The notes below the pieces were generated by a model. It was given only the letters and a program-made list of their open reading frames with translations, was not told where the DNA came from and did not search any database. Both the position numbers and the translations under genes were made by a program. DNA of 64,000 bases, taken from Actinomadura pelletieri DSM 43383 (GTDB lineage: Bacteria; Actinomycetota; Actinomycetes; Streptosporangiales; Streptosporangiaceae). The stretch is taken from contig NZ_RBWU01000001.1 of NCBI RefSeq assembly GCF_003634705.1, forward strand, positions 992,001 through 1,056,000, read 5' to 3'. How positions within the stretch are numbered: the stretch's first letter is position 1; each line of letters opens with the position of its first letter. Shown here piece by piece: positions 51,157 to 60,400 of the stretch.

Positions 51157-52122
51157 CTAGCGGGTGACGGTGTCTTCAGCTGATTTAAGTAGATCAAGGT
51201 CGGCGCGGCTCGGGAGCCCCTCCCAGTCGCCGCGGACGGTCACCGCGTACGCCCCGGCGGCCGTGGCCGTGTCGAGACGGTCGGCGACGGGACGTCCCCG
51301 GACGAACTCGGCGAGATACCCGGCGGCGAACGCGTCCCCGGCGCCGACCGGGTCGATCACCGGCACCCGGTGCGCGCCCTGGACGTGCAGCGCGCCCTCG
51401 CACAACGCGACCACCCCGGCGGCCCCGCGCTTGAGGAGGACGTCACGCGGGCCGAGCGCGGCGAGCGACCCGGCGAGCGCCGCCAGGTCGTCGTCCGCGT
51501 CGGGGACGATCAGCCGCGCCTCCTGCTCGGTGGCGAACAGCAGGTCGGCGCGCTTCACAAGCTTCTGCAAGCACTCGCCCGCCTCGGCCGGCGTCCACAG
51601 GGCCCGCCGGTAGTTCAGGTCGAGGGACACGGGCACGCCGGCCTCGCGGGCGGTCTCGACGGCGTCGTCGAGGGCCTGCCGGGCGGTGGCGCTGATGGCG
51701 GCGGTGATGCCGGTGACGTGCAGGACCCGCGCCGACCGGATCAGGTCGTGCGGGACGTCGGCCGGGCACAGCCGGGACCCGGCGCTGCCCGTCCGGTAGT
51801 ACTGGACGCGGGTGAGCGTCCCGGCGCGGCGCTCCTTGAACAACAGCGCCGTCGGTGCGGACCGGTCCACCACGGTGTGCCCCAGGCGGACACCCTCGCC
51901 CGCCAGGACGTTGGTGATCAGTCGGCCGAACTCGTCGTCGCCGACACGGCCGAACCAGGCGGCGGTGCCGCCGAGCCGGCACAGCCCGATCGCCGTGTTC
52001 GACTCGGCGCCGCCGACGCCGAGGTCCAGGGCGCGGGCATGCCGCATCGGCCCGACGACGGGATTCTCCAACCGCGCCATGGTCTCGCCGAACGTGACCA
52101 GGTCGATGTTCGGTTCGGTCAT
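51157..52122 (-). CDS. kdgK: PfkB-family sugar kinase, probable 2-keto-3-deoxygluconate kinase
   Basis: A 321-aa ribokinase-family enzyme. Signature 1 is GGAESNTAIGLCRLGG (~32-47) and signature 2 is DPVGAGDAFAAGYL (~252-265), with the catalytic Asp in GAGD. The opening LVTFGETMARLENP and the central YYRTGSAGSRLCPADVP are characteristic of KdgK, which phosphorylates 2-keto-3-deoxygluconate to KDPG. The adjacent KDPG aldolase gene, overlapping by 4 bp, supports this assignment strongly. Substrate variants (keto-deoxy-galactonate) cannot be excluded. Confidence 0.88.
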   Translation of the reverse strand: MTEPNIDLVTFGETMARLENPVVGPMRHARALDLGVGGAESNTAIGLCRLGGTAAWFGRVGDDEFGRLITNVLAGEGVRLGHTVVDRSAPTALLFKERRAGTLTRVQYYRTGSAGSRLCPADVPHDLIRSARVLHVTGITAAISATARQALDDAVETAREAGVPVSLDLNYRRALWTPAEAGECLQKLVKRADLLFATEQEARLIVPDADDDLAALAGSLAALGPRDVLLKRGAAGVVALCEGALHVQGAHRVPVIDPVGAGDAFAAGYLAEFVRGRPVADRLDTATAAGAYAVTVRGDWEGLPSRADLDLLKSAEDTVTR

Positions 52123-52799
52123 CGGGTGACGCCCTCGCGCTCCACGCGGACGTCGGGTTGTCGGGCGGTGTGCACGGCGGCGAGGAGCCGTCCGGCCCGG
52201 TCCGCCAGAGCCGTCAGGGAACCGCCGTCGAACGCGTCGCCGATGAGGGAGCCGCCCGCGCCGACGGCGACGGCGCCCGCGGCGATGAAGTCGGCGGCGT
52301 TGTCCGGGCCGACCCCGCCCGTCGGCAGCAGCGGGACGTCACGGAACGGTCCCGCGAGGTCACGCAGGTAGCGGGGGCCGAACGCCCCGGCGGGGAAGAT
52401 CTTGACGGCGGTGGCGCCGAGGTCCCAGGCGCGGCCGACCTCACCGGGGGTCAGCGCGCCCGGATAGTAGGCGACGCCGTGGTCACGGGCCACGGCGGCG
52501 ACGCCTTCGCCGGTGTCGGGGGAGACGAGAAAGGACGCCCCGGCGGCCACCGCCGCGGACGCCTCCGCGGCGGTGCGCACTGTTCCGGCGCCGAGTTCGA
52601 CGTCCGCGGGCAGCCGTCGCCGCGCCGCGTCCAGTTCGGCGAGCGCGCCCGGGGTGTTGAGGGTGAGCTCCAGGCAGCGGACGCCGGCGTCGGCGAGGGT
52701 GTCCAGGACGTCGGCGACGCGTTCGGCGCGGGTGCCGCGGACGACCGCGACGACCCCGGTCGCCGTCAGCGCGCCTCCCGGCGCCAGGCGGGGGATCAT
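52119..52799 (-). CDS. eda: KDPG/KHG aldolase
   Basis: A 226-aa class I aldolase. The Schiff-base Lys lies in LGATAVKIFPAGAFGPRYLR (~128-147), the catalytic Glu in CLELTLNTPGA (~41-51), and PTGGV is the phosphate-binding loop (~160). It cleaves 2-keto-3-deoxy-6-phosphogluconate to pyruvate and glyceraldehyde 3-phosphate, and often also 4-hydroxy-2-oxoglutarate. It sits directly before the kinase that would make its substrate. The ATG 52799 follows the PLP-enzyme gene by 10 bp. Confidence 0.92.
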   Translation of the reverse strand: MIPRLAPGGALTATGVVAVVRGTRAERVADVLDTLADAGVRCLELTLNTPGALAELDAARRRLPADVELGAGTVRTAAEASAAVAAGASFLVSPDTGEGVAAVARDHGVAYYPGALTPGEVGRAWDLGATAVKIFPAGAFGPRYLRDLAGPFRDVPLLPTGGVGPDNAADFIAAGAVAVGAGGSLIGDAFDGGSLTALADRAGRLLAAVHTARQPDVRVEREGVTR

Positions 52800-52809
52800 G
52801 TGATTCCTC

Positions 52810-54033
52810 TCAGAAGTACGTGCGGATCAGGTCGGTCACCGTCTCGTCGTCGTCGACGACGGGGATGACCTGCCATTTGTCGAATGCCGTGCAGGGGTGC
52901 GAGATGCCGAAGCACAGCAGGTCGCCGGGGCGGGGCGGGGGCCCGTCGACCTTGACGTAGGCGTGGTGGTCGTTGGTGTCGGTGACGCGCAGGCCGCTCG
53001 CCGGGTGGACGGTCCCGTCCCGGCGCCGCAGCCGCAGCGGGACGGGCAGGCCCGCGTCATAGGGGGCCTCCCGTTTGCCCATGCCGACGATCGCGAGACC
53101 CGGCTCGGGGACGGACGTGACCTGCGCCCAGATCTCCAACGCCGCGTCCAGGGACCCCGGAATACGGGTGTAGGGGGTCTTCTGCGTGTAGATGCCGTCA
53201 TCGTGGGTGACATAGGCGCCGCTGCGCAGGATCACGGTCAGCTCGTGCCCCGGCAGCCACGCCCCGGACAGCCGCTCGGCGACCTGGTCGAAGTAGGCGC
53301 TTCCGCCCGCGGTGACGATGACATCGCGGGGCAGCAACCCGGTCTTGGACAGTTCGGCGGTGGCGTCGCGGAGCCCGCCGAGGTAGGCGCTCGCGGTGGA
53401 GACGTCCGGCAGCCCGCCCTCGTATCCGGCGACCCCGGCGAGTTCGGTGCCGGGCGCGGCGGCCACGGCACGGGCGACGGAGATCAGCTCCTCGACGGTG
53501 CGGCAGCCGGTGCGGCCACCGCGATGGCCGAGTTCGACCAGGACCCGGAACGGCCGTTCCCCGGCCGCCGCGGAGATCGTGGCGACGCCCTCGGCGGAGT
53601 CGGCGTACAGCAGGAACTCCATGCCGCGGTCGATCTCGCCGCCGAGCCAGCGCAGCGCGGTCGGATCGAGGAGTTCGTTGGCGAGCAGGATGCGGGGCAC
53701 GCCGAAATTCCGGTAGGCGAGGACCTGGTTCGCGGTCGCGGCGGTGATGCCCCACGCGCCCGCGTCGAGCTGCTCCTGGAACAGGGTCGGCGCCATGGAC
53801 GTCTTGCCGTGCGGCGCGAACACCAGGTCGTGCGCGGCGCAGAACGAGGCGAGCGCGGCGATGTTGTGGCGCAGCGCCGACCGTCGCGCCACCATCAGCG
53901 GCCAGGTGAACGGGCCGTCGAAGAGGAGGTGCCGCGCCGCGGTGAAGTCCTCGAACGAGACGGGAGCGCCGGGCTGCCAGATGCCCTTCGTCCGCCAGTC
54001 GACCTGCTCTCCGGGAATGTTCAGGCTGGTCAC
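52810..54033 (-). CDS. PLP fold-type III D-threonine-aldolase/D-amino-acid-dehydratase-like enzyme
   Basis: A 407-aa protein. The N-terminal alanine-racemase-type barrel has the PLP Lys77 in FAPHGKTSMAP, followed by GITAATANQVLAYRNFGVPR and LVELGHRGGRTGCRT (~166-180). The C-terminal domain carries FGISHPCTAFDKW (~379-391), the H-x-C metal site of the D-serine dehydratase/D-threonine aldolase family. Related enzymes include low-specificity D-threonine aldolase, D-serine dehydratase and, as I recall, bacterial D-glucosaminate dehydratase. Because the next genes process keto-deoxy-gluconate, conversion of D-glucosaminate to 2-keto-3-deoxygluconate and ammonia is the most economical guess. The GTG start overlaps the IclR stop. 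Confidence 0.8.
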   Translation of the reverse strand: MTSLNIPGEQVDWRTKGIWQPGAPVSFEDFTAARHLLFDGPFTWPLMVARRSALRHNIAALASFCAAHDLVFAPHGKTSMAPTLFQEQLDAGAWGITAATANQVLAYRNFGVPRILLANELLDPTALRWLGGEIDRGMEFLLYADSAEGVATISAAAGERPFRVLVELGHRGGRTGCRTVEELISVARAVAAAPGTELAGVAGYEGGLPDVSTASAYLGGLRDATAELSKTGLLPRDVIVTAGGSAYFDQVAERLSGAWLPGHELTVILRSGAYVTHDDGIYTQKTPYTRIPGSLDAALEIWAQVTSVPEPGLAIVGMGKREAPYDAGLPVPLRLRRRDGTVHPASGLRVTDTNDHHAYVKVDGPPPRPGDLLCFGISHPCTAFDKWQVIPVVDDDETVTDLIRTYF

Positions 54034-54914
54034 GGCTGTTTCCCTCCTCGTTTCTCGGAACGGCGACGATGCGGACGGGACGAACCGAGCACCCGGGAGA
54101 TCTCCTGACCCGTGCGCTCCACCATGGGCCCCACCTCCCGAACCCGGGCGGGGGTGATCCGGGACGCCAGCCCGGACACGCTGAGCGCGCCCACGGCCCG
54201 GTCGGTGTGGTCGAAGATCGGTGCGGCGACACAGCGAACCTCGGGTTCGTTCTCCCTGTCGTCCACGGCATACCCCGCGAGGCGGACCCGTTCGAGTTCG
54301 GCGGACAACCGGGCCGGGTCGGTGATGGTCCGTTCGGTGCGCGGCTCCATCCCCGCGTCGACGACGGCCTGGAAGTCGTCGTCGCCGAGCCAGGCGAGGA
54401 TGGCCTTGCCGACGGCCGTCCGGTAGGCGGGCATCCGCATCCCGACCCGCGACGCCATCCGCACGTTGTGCTCGTTCTCGACCTTGTCGATGTAGACGAC
54501 GTCGGGGCGTTCGTAGACGACGAGGTGGCAGGTCTCCCCGACCATGTGCTGGAGGCGGCGCAGCGGGTCGGCGGCGACGGAGCGCATGTCCAGCGACGAC
54601 AGGTACGCCTGCCCGAGGCGCAGCGCGCCGTGTCCGAGCCGGAACGAGCCGGTCTCCCGGTCGCGGGTGAGGAGGTCGCCGTCGATGAGCGGCGCGGCGA
54701 GCCGCAGCACGGTGCTCTTGCTGATGTCGAGGTCTTCGGCGATCCGGGTCAGCGACACGCCGCGGGTGTCGGCGTTGTCGCGGACGTAGTCGAGCACCGC
54801 GAGCGCGCGTCGCAGCGACGACGACTGGTTGCGGGCCGGTGCCTTCGCGCGTGTCTTGGCGGGTGGCGTCGTGGTGGCGGGCGGTGTCTGTTCGGTGCTC
54901 GTGTCGTGGCTCAC
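54030..54914 (-). CDS. IclR-family transcriptional regulator
   Basis: A 294-aa protein from GTG 54914, overlapping the preceding stop (GTGA). A disordered, Thr/Pro-rich N-terminus (1-33) precedes the IclR winged helix (LRRALAVLDYVRDN, then VSLTRIAEDLDISKSTVLRL, ~35-85). The effector domain has LVVYERPDVVYIDKVE, GMRMPAYRTAVGKAILAWL (~155-173) and CVAAPIFDHTDRAVGALSVS (~240-260). IclR proteins bind small carboxylic or sugar-acid ligands and control catabolic operons. It is encoded inside the operon it probably controls, not divergently, so induction would raise its own level. Confidence 0.92.
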   Translation of the reverse strand: MSHDTSTEQTPPATTTPPAKTRAKAPARNQSSSLRRALAVLDYVRDNADTRGVSLTRIAEDLDISKSTVLRLAAPLIDGDLLTRDRETGSFRLGHGALRLGQAYLSSLDMRSVAADPLRRLQHMVGETCHLVVYERPDVVYIDKVENEHNVRMASRVGMRMPAYRTAVGKAILAWLGDDDFQAVVDAGMEPRTERTITDPARLSAELERVRLAGYAVDDRENEPEVRCVAAPIFDHTDRAVGALSVSGLASRITPARVREVGPMVERTGQEISRVLGSSRPHRRRSEKRGGKQP

Positions 54915-55654
54915 GTTGTGCTCTCCGGAAGCAGTCCGCGGTCGAGGACGTCGCGGGCGGCGGCGAGGTGGCGTCCGCCGCGCGCGAGTGAGATCTCGTG
55001 ATGGCCGGGTAGCAGGATGTCGACGTCCAGGTCGGCGAGCCGGGTGAGGCTCGCGACGTACTCGGGGATCCGGGTGTCGTGCAGGTTCTGCAACGAGATC
55101 CGTCCCCCGGTGAAAACGCAGTCGCCGGAGAACAGCACCCGTCCCTCGGACGCCTCCAGCAGGTAGCAGGTGTGCCCGTCGGCGTGGCCGGGCGTGGCGA
55201 GGGCCGTGAGGACGACGCCGCCGCCGAGGTCGATTCGTTCCCCGTCGGCGATGGGACCGACCTCCGGGCACGCCGTGAAGGTGTACTCCGCCGGGTACGC
55301 GCCGGCCGCCTTGCCGCGGTCGAGGCTGATCTTCTCCTCCTCGCCGCGCGCGATCCACCGGTCCGCGGGGGACCCGGCGCGGACGGACAGCCCCGGCACC
55401 AGCCGCGCCAGCTCCGCGGCGCCGCCCGAGTGGTCGGCGTGCCCGTGGGTGAGCAGCAGGTGACGTTCGCCGGTGGGCCCGGCGGCGGTGATGAGCCGCC
55501 GCGCGAGCACCCCGGCGGACGCCCCCGCGCCCGCGTCGATCAGCGCCGAACCCCGTGTGCCGCGCACGAGGTAGACGTGACAGTCCAGCGGGTCGGTCAG
55601 GTCGAACCCGGCCGCGCCGCTGCCGACCAGGTCGATGTGCTGCGTGAGCCTCAC
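54911..55654 (-). CDS. Metallo-beta-lactamase-fold hydrolase
   Basis: A 247-aa protein from GTG 55654, overlapping the M20 stop. The metal-binding motif THGHADHSG is at about 72-80, the next His at TPGHADGHT (~155), Asp in FSGDCVFTGG (~180) and His in LLPGHHE (~221), a complete glyoxalase II-like set for two metal ions. The early segment NHYLV-type is here DCHVYLVRGTRGSALIDAGA. Such enzymes hydrolyse thioesters, lactones or amides, so a lactone or acyl derivative of the imported sugar acid would fit. The specific substrate is unknown. Confidence 0.85.
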   Translation of the reverse strand: MRLTQHIDLVGSGAAGFDLTDPLDCHVYLVRGTRGSALIDAGAGASAGVLARRLITAAGPTGERHLLLTHGHADHSGGAAELARLVPGLSVRAGSPADRWIARGEEEKISLDRGKAAGAYPAEYTFTACPEVGPIADGERIDLGGGVVLTALATPGHADGHTCYLLEASEGRVLFSGDCVFTGGRISLQNLHDTRIPEYVASLTRLADLDVDILLPGHHEISLARGGRHLAAARDVLDRGLLPESTT

Positions 55655-56805
55655 CGCGGCCTCCCCTCGACGTCCAACGAGCGGACGGTCTCCGTGATGA
55701 CGCGCGCCGCCAGATCGACCTCGGCGAGCGCGATGGACTCGTCGGCGGAGTGCGCGTGGGAGATCGAGCCGGGGCCGAACACGACCGACGGGATACCGGC
55801 GCGGGCGAGCTTGCTGGCGTCGGTGGCGAACGGCATGCCGTGGACGGACGCGTCCCGTCCGGCGGCCGCGAGCGACCGGCAGAGCGCGGCGGGCACCGGG
55901 CTCCCTGCGGGCGTGTCGAGGGAGTAGTCGACGGTGAACGGCTCGTCCACCTCGATGTGGCCGGGGATGAGCGCGGTCAGTTCCTCCCGGTCCGCGCGCC
56001 ACACGTCGAGCGGGTCCTCGCCGGGGAGGGTGCGGCGGTCGATGTCGATCTCGCAGCGGCCGGGCACGGTGTTCGGGCCCTCCCCGCCGCGGATACCGGT
56101 AACGCACCGCGTCGCGGACCCGAGCAGCGGATGCGCCGGGACGCCGGGCGGGGTCCGGTTGACATGCCCGATCACGCGGGCCATGAGGGTGACCGCGTTG
56201 ACGGCCTTGTCCGGACGTGAGCTGTGCCCGGCCGTCCCCAGCGTCCGGACGGTGTACCGCACGACGCCCTTGTGCGCGGTGGCGGCGACGAGCCCGGTCG
56301 GCTCACCGACGACGGCGCCGACGACGGACGTGTCGGCGAGGTCGTCGATCAGTCCGAGAACCCCCCGGTAGAGGTGTTCCTCGTCCATGACCCCGGCGAG
56401 GACGACCCCGAACGGCGGTGGGCCGTCCTGCGCGAGGTTCGCCAGTGCCAGCATGAACGCCGCCAGCGGCCCCTTCGCGTCGCACGCGCCGCGCCCGTAC
56501 AGGCGACCGTCCCGGATCGTCCCCGCGAACGGGTCGACGATCATGCCGCCGGTCTCCACGGTGTCGAGATGCGACTCCAGCAGCACGACGCGCGGGTCGC
56601 GTCCCGGCAGGGTCGCGACGACGTTGGGACGGCCCGGCAGGACCTCCCGCAGCTCGGCCCGCACGCCACGGGCCGTGAGCCAGTCGCGGACGTACTCCGC
56701 GACCGCCGCCTCCCCGATCCCGGACGCGGCGTCGACCGGCCCGCCTCGCGGATTGATACTCGCGATGCCGACCAGTTCCCGCAGCAATTCCCCCGAAGCC
56801 GACAT
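55651..56805 (-). CDS. M20-family metallopeptidase/deacylase (ArgE/DapE-like)
   Basis: A 384-aa protein from ATG 56805, which overlaps the upstream permease stop (TGATG). Metal and catalytic residues are in LLESHLDTVETGG (~72-84), GRGACDAKGPLAAF (~106-119, bridging Asp), MDEEHLYRG (~141-149) and a C-terminal His in FGPGSISHAHSADE (~345-358). The dimerisation lid contains GTAGHSSRPDKAVNAV (~190-205). ArgE/DapE-type enzymes remove N-acyl groups from amino acids and analogues. In this operon it most likely deacylates the imported compound before deamination. Confidence 0.88.
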   Translation of the reverse strand: MSASGELLRELVGIASINPRGGPVDAASGIGEAAVAEYVRDWLTARGVRAELREVLPGRPNVVATLPGRDPRVVLLESHLDTVETGGMIVDPFAGTIRDGRLYGRGACDAKGPLAAFMLALANLAQDGPPPFGVVLAGVMDEEHLYRGVLGLIDDLADTSVVGAVVGEPTGLVAATAHKGVVRYTVRTLGTAGHSSRPDKAVNAVTLMARVIGHVNRTPPGVPAHPLLGSATRCVTGIRGGEGPNTVPGRCEIDIDRRTLPGEDPLDVWRADREELTALIPGHIEVDEPFTVDYSLDTPAGSPVPAALCRSLAAAGRDASVHGMPFATDASKLARAGIPSVVFGPGSISHAHSADESIALAEVDLAARVITETVRSLDVEGRPR

Positions 56806-57773
56806 CAGGTCCGCCGTTCCCTTGCATAGGCGAGCAGAAGCCCGATGATGAGCAGGCCCAACACGATCTGCCGGACGCCCTCGGACACGTTCCACGAGGC
56901 CAGCAGCGCCGTCAGCAGCGTCAACATCAGCGCGCCCGCCACGGTGCCGAGCACGTGCCCGCGTCCGCCGAGAATGGACGTCCCGCCGAGCACGACCGCC
57001 GCGATCGACAGCAGCTGGTACGGGTTGCCCATGGTGAGCGAGCTGGTGGAGGTGAACCCGAGCAGCACGAGCCCGGACACCCCGGCGAGCAGCGAACACG
57101 CCCCGTAGGCGATGAACGAGGTCCGGGCGAGCGGCACCCCCGACGCGCGGGACGCCCGTTCGCCGTTGCCGAGCGCGAACACGTACCGTCCGATCCGGGA
57201 GGCGTGCAGCAGCCACACGGCGACGGCGGTGATGCCGAGCCACAGCAGGAACGCCAGCGGCACCCCGGCGACCCGGTCGTTGGCGAGCGAACCGAGCAGC
57301 GACACCTTCGCCGACTTCGGCGACCCGTTGGTGTAGACGAGCAGCGAACCGGCGACGATCGTGCCGGTGGCCAGCGTCATCACCATCGGCGGCACGCGCA
57401 GCCAGGTCACCCCGGCGGCGTTGGCGAGCCCGACGACGACGCTCGCCGCGAGCGCCACCACGATGCCCGTCGTCCCGCCCGAACCGGCCGCGACCTGCGC
57501 GCACACCACCGCCGACAGCGCCACGACACCCGACACCGACAGGTCGATGCCGCTCATCATGACCACGAGGGTCTGCCCGACGGCGACGATGCCGAGGAAC
57601 GCGGCCGTCTGCACCAGGTACCGGACGCTGGAGACGCTGTCGAAGCCCTTCGCGAACAGGACCGCGGCGATCCACGTCACGAGCAGGACACCGAACGCCC
57701 AGGCGGCGCGGTTGTCCCGCAGCGTGCCCGTCAGACGGCGGGGAAAGGAGGCCGTATGCGGCAGCGCGGTCAT
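56805..57773 (-). CDS. Sugar-type ABC transporter permease (RbsC family) 2
   Basis: A 322-aa integral membrane protein with about 8-10 spans. The BPD_transp_2 hallmark VVMMSGIDLSVSGVVALSAV (~67-86) and the C-terminal VVLGGTSILGGRGHVLGTVA (~262-281) are those of ribose/xylose-type CUT2 permeases. It overlaps the preceding permease gene by 1 bp and would form the heterodimeric channel with it. Confidence 0.93.
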   Translation of the reverse strand: MTALPHTASFPRRLTGTLRDNRAAWAFGVLLVTWIAAVLFAKGFDSVSSVRYLVQTAAFLGIVAVGQTLVVMMSGIDLSVSGVVALSAVVCAQVAAGSGGTTGIVVALAASVVVGLANAAGVTWLRVPPMVMTLATGTIVAGSLLVYTNGSPKSAKVSLLGSLANDRVAGVPLAFLLWLGITAVAVWLLHASRIGRYVFALGNGERASRASGVPLARTSFIAYGACSLLAGVSGLVLLGFTSTSSLTMGNPYQLLSIAAVVLGGTSILGGRGHVLGTVAGALMLTLLTALLASWNVSEGVRQIVLGLLIIGLLLAYARERRT

Positions 57774-58717
57774 CAGTCCGTCCTCTCGCGGGTCGCGAAC
57801 GTCTTCACGGCGATCGCCACGATCAGCACCGCACCCTGCATGATCAGCTGGTAGAACGGCGACAGCCCGGTGAACAGCAGCAGGTTCGTCAGCAGCCCGA
57901 TGAGCAGCGCGGCCAGCACGGTGGCGCGCATCTGCCCGATGCCGCCGAAGAAGCTGACCCCCGCAAGCACCGACGCGGCGATGGAGTTCAACGTGTACGG
58001 GGCGCCGATCGTCGCGTCACCGGACCCGGTCTGAACGGCCAGGCCGATCCCGGCAAGCCCGACGAACACGCCCGCCAGGGCGTATGCGCCGATCTTGACC
58101 TTGCGGACGCCGATGCCGCTGGCGTAGGCGCCGTGCTCGTTGCCGCCGACCGCGTACAGCGACAGCCCGAACCTGGTCGTCCGGACCGTCTTCCACAGCA
58201 GCAGCACGACCCCGATCACCACGAACGGCAGCGCCAGCCCGTTCCAGCCGTTGTTGTAGGCCTCGACGAGCCCCGCCGGGACGCTCCCGCCCGGCTTCGG
58301 CAACACCACCAGCGTGACGCCGCCCCACAGGAACGACGCGGCCAGTGTCACGATGATCGGTGGTAGTCCCGCGTAGGCGACGAGCACGCCGTTCGCGGCC
58401 CCGGTCGACGCTGCCGCGGCCAGCGCCAGGACCGCCGCGACCACGACACCGTCCTCGGCGCGGACGGCGAACACCGCCATCGCGAGCGCCAGCACCGACC
58501 CGAGCGACAGGTCGATGCCGCCCGCGAGCATCACGGTGCTCTGCCCCATCGCCGCCAGGATCAGCGGCAGGAACTGCGCGGACAGGATCGTGATCGACGC
58601 CGGGGTGAACAGCTCCGAGTCGTAGTGCCGGTACGCGGCCAGCAGCACGACGAGCAGCGCGCCGAGCCCGACGACGTCGAGATTGCCGCGCAGCGCTGTA
58701 GCGACGCGGTCAGGCAT
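57773..58717 (-). CDS. Sugar-type ABC transporter permease (RbsC family) 1
   Basis: A 314-aa membrane protein from ATG 58717, inside the end of the ATPase gene. The open frame continues upstream, but the family starts at MPDRVATALRGNLDVVGLGA. It has STVMLAGGIDLSLGSVLALA (~59-78) and the EAA-like end SVLAGVSFFGGIGQMRATVL (~252-271). With 56805-57773 it forms the membrane pore of the importer. Confidence 0.92.
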   Translation of the reverse strand: MPDRVATALRGNLDVVGLGALLVVLLAAYRHYDSELFTPASITILSAQFLPLILAAMGQSTVMLAGGIDLSLGSVLALAMAVFAVRAEDGVVVAAVLALAAAASTGAANGVLVAYAGLPPIIVTLAASFLWGGVTLVVLPKPGGSVPAGLVEAYNNGWNGLALPFVVIGVVLLLWKTVRTTRFGLSLYAVGGNEHGAYASGIGVRKVKIGAYALAGVFVGLAGIGLAVQTGSGDATIGAPYTLNSIAASVLAGVSFFGGIGQMRATVLAALLIGLLTNLLLFTGLSPFYQLIMQGAVLIVAIAVKTFATRERTD

Positions 58718-60398
58718 GCGAACCCGCCCCTTTCCGGGGGGTGTGGGGGGTCGTCCCCCCACCATGACCCGACCCCTTTCGAGGGGCGGTTTCCGCTCCG
58801 GTGTCCGTTCCGGTGACGGAGGCGCGGACGAGCCGCTCCTCGGACAGGTCCTCGCCCGCCAGCCGTTCCACGACCGCGCCCTCGTACATGACGGCGACCT
58901 CGTCGCACAGGCCGACCAGTTCCATGGTGTCTCCAGAGGTGACCAGCACCGCCATGCCGCCGTCGGCGAGCCTGCGGAGCAGATGGTAGATCTCGCGTTT
59001 GGTGCCGACGTCGATGCCGCGGGTCGGCTCCGCCAGCAGCAGGACCCGGGGCTCGGACGGCAACCAGCGGGCCAGTGACACCTTCTGCTGGTTGCCGCCC
59101 GACAGCCTCCGGACCTCCTGCTCCGGGCCGGTGACCCGGATCCGCATCCGCTCGACCAGATCGTCGACCAGCGCCGCCTCGGCACCCCGGTCGACGGTGA
59201 GAAGCCGCTTCCCCGGGGTGACGACGCCGAGGTTGGTCAGGGACAGGTTCGCGCGGACGTTCTGCGCCACATGCAGGCCCTCGACCTTGCGGTCCTCCGG
59301 GACGTAGGCGATCCGGCCGCGGATCGCCTCGCGGGGGGACGCCAGGCGGGCGGGCCGTCCGTCCAGTTCGATCCGCCCGCTGTGCCGGACGAGCCCGAAC
59401 AGCGCGCGCAGCACGGCCCGCTGCCCCTGACCCTGGAGGCCGCCGAGACCGATGATCCGTCCCGGGTCCAGGTCGAGGTCGACGTTCTCGCAGGCACCGG
59501 GGACGGTCAGCCCCCGCACCTTGAGCACGGGCGCGCCGGTGAGAACGGGGATGGTGCTCTCCGCGGCGTCCTTCTCGGCGGCGCTCTTCTCCTCGGCGAT
59601 CTCCGCCTCGGACGGAATCGCCGCGATCTCCGCGCCGACGGGGCCGCCCTCGCCCGCCTTCGGCGGGAACAGGTCGGACAGCTCCCGGCCGATCATCAGC
59701 CGGACGATGTCGTCATGGTCGGTCTCCGCGCGGTCGCGGGTCGCCATGACCTCGCCGTCCTTCAGCACGGTCAGCCGGTCGGAGACGGCGAACAGCTCCG
59801 CCATCCGATGGCTCACGATGATCACGGACGAGTCGGCGGCGCGTAGCTCGTCCACGACGGCGAACACGCTCCTGACCTGGTCGTCGTCGAGCGCTGACGT
59901 GGCCTCGTCCAGGATCAGCAGCCGTGGCCCCGACGCGAGCGCCTTGGCCAGTTCGACGAGCTGCTGCTGCCCCAGGGGCAGCCGTCCCGCCCTGGTCAGC
60001 GGGTCGACGTCCAGCCCGACCCGCTCCAGCAGCGGACGCGCCCGCTTGGCCAGGTCGCGGCGCAGGACCAGCCCGCGCCGCGACGGCCACTGTCCGAGGA
60101 ACACGTTCTCCGCGACGGTCTGATGCGGGTTGAGGCTGAGCTCCTGGTGCACCGAACCGATCCCGACCTCGCGGGCACGGTGCGGTGACCAGGACCGCAG
60201 CGGCTCACCGTCGTACAGCACGCGCCCGGAGTCGGGCGACAGCAGTCCGGTGACCAGCGACAGCACGGTGCTCTTACCCGCGCCGTTCTCGCCGACCAGG
60301 GCGAGCACCTCGCCCGCGCGGACGTCGAAGCTCACCTCGTTGAGCACCCGGTTGCCCGCGAACGACTTCGAGACCTTCTCGACGGCCAGGAGCGCCAC
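58710..60398 (-). CDS. Sugar ABC transporter ATP-binding protein (RbsA type)
   Basis: A 562-aa tandem ABC ATPase. Domain 1 has Walker A GENGAGKST (~37-45), a signature-like LPLGQQQLVELAKAL (~133-147) and Walker B LLILDEATSALD (~157-168). Domain 2 has a degenerate Walker A (GLGGLQGQGQRAVLRAL), RLSGGNQQKVSLARWL (~440-455) and LLLAEPTRGIDVGTK. The degenerate second site is normal for CUT2 importers. A ~60-aa acidic linker between domains (SEAEIAEEKSAAEKDAAEST) is longer than usual. GTG start 60398, 2 bp after the binding-protein stop. Confidence 0.93.
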   Translation of the reverse strand: MALLAVEKVSKSFAGNRVLNEVSFDVRAGEVLALVGENGAGKSTVLSLVTGLLSPDSGRVLYDGEPLRSWSPHRAREVGIGSVHQELSLNPHQTVAENVFLGQWPSRRGLVLRRDLAKRARPLLERVGLDVDPLTRAGRLPLGQQQLVELAKALASGPRLLILDEATSALDDDQVRSVFAVVDELRAADSSVIIVSHRMAELFAVSDRLTVLKDGEVMATRDRAETDHDDIVRLMIGRELSDLFPPKAGEGGPVGAEIAAIPSEAEIAEEKSAAEKDAAESTIPVLTGAPVLKVRGLTVPGACENVDLDLDPGRIIGLGGLQGQGQRAVLRALFGLVRHSGRIELDGRPARLASPREAIRGRIAYVPEDRKVEGLHVAQNVRANLSLTNLGVVTPGKRLLTVDRGAEAALVDDLVERMRIRVTGPEQEVRRLSGGNQQKVSLARWLPSEPRVLLLAEPTRGIDVGTKREIYHLLRRLADGGMAVLVTSGDTMELVGLCDEVAVMYEGAVVERLAGEDLSEERLVRASVTGTDTGAETAPRKGSGHGGGTTPHTPRKGAGSHA

Positions 60399-60400
60399 CG

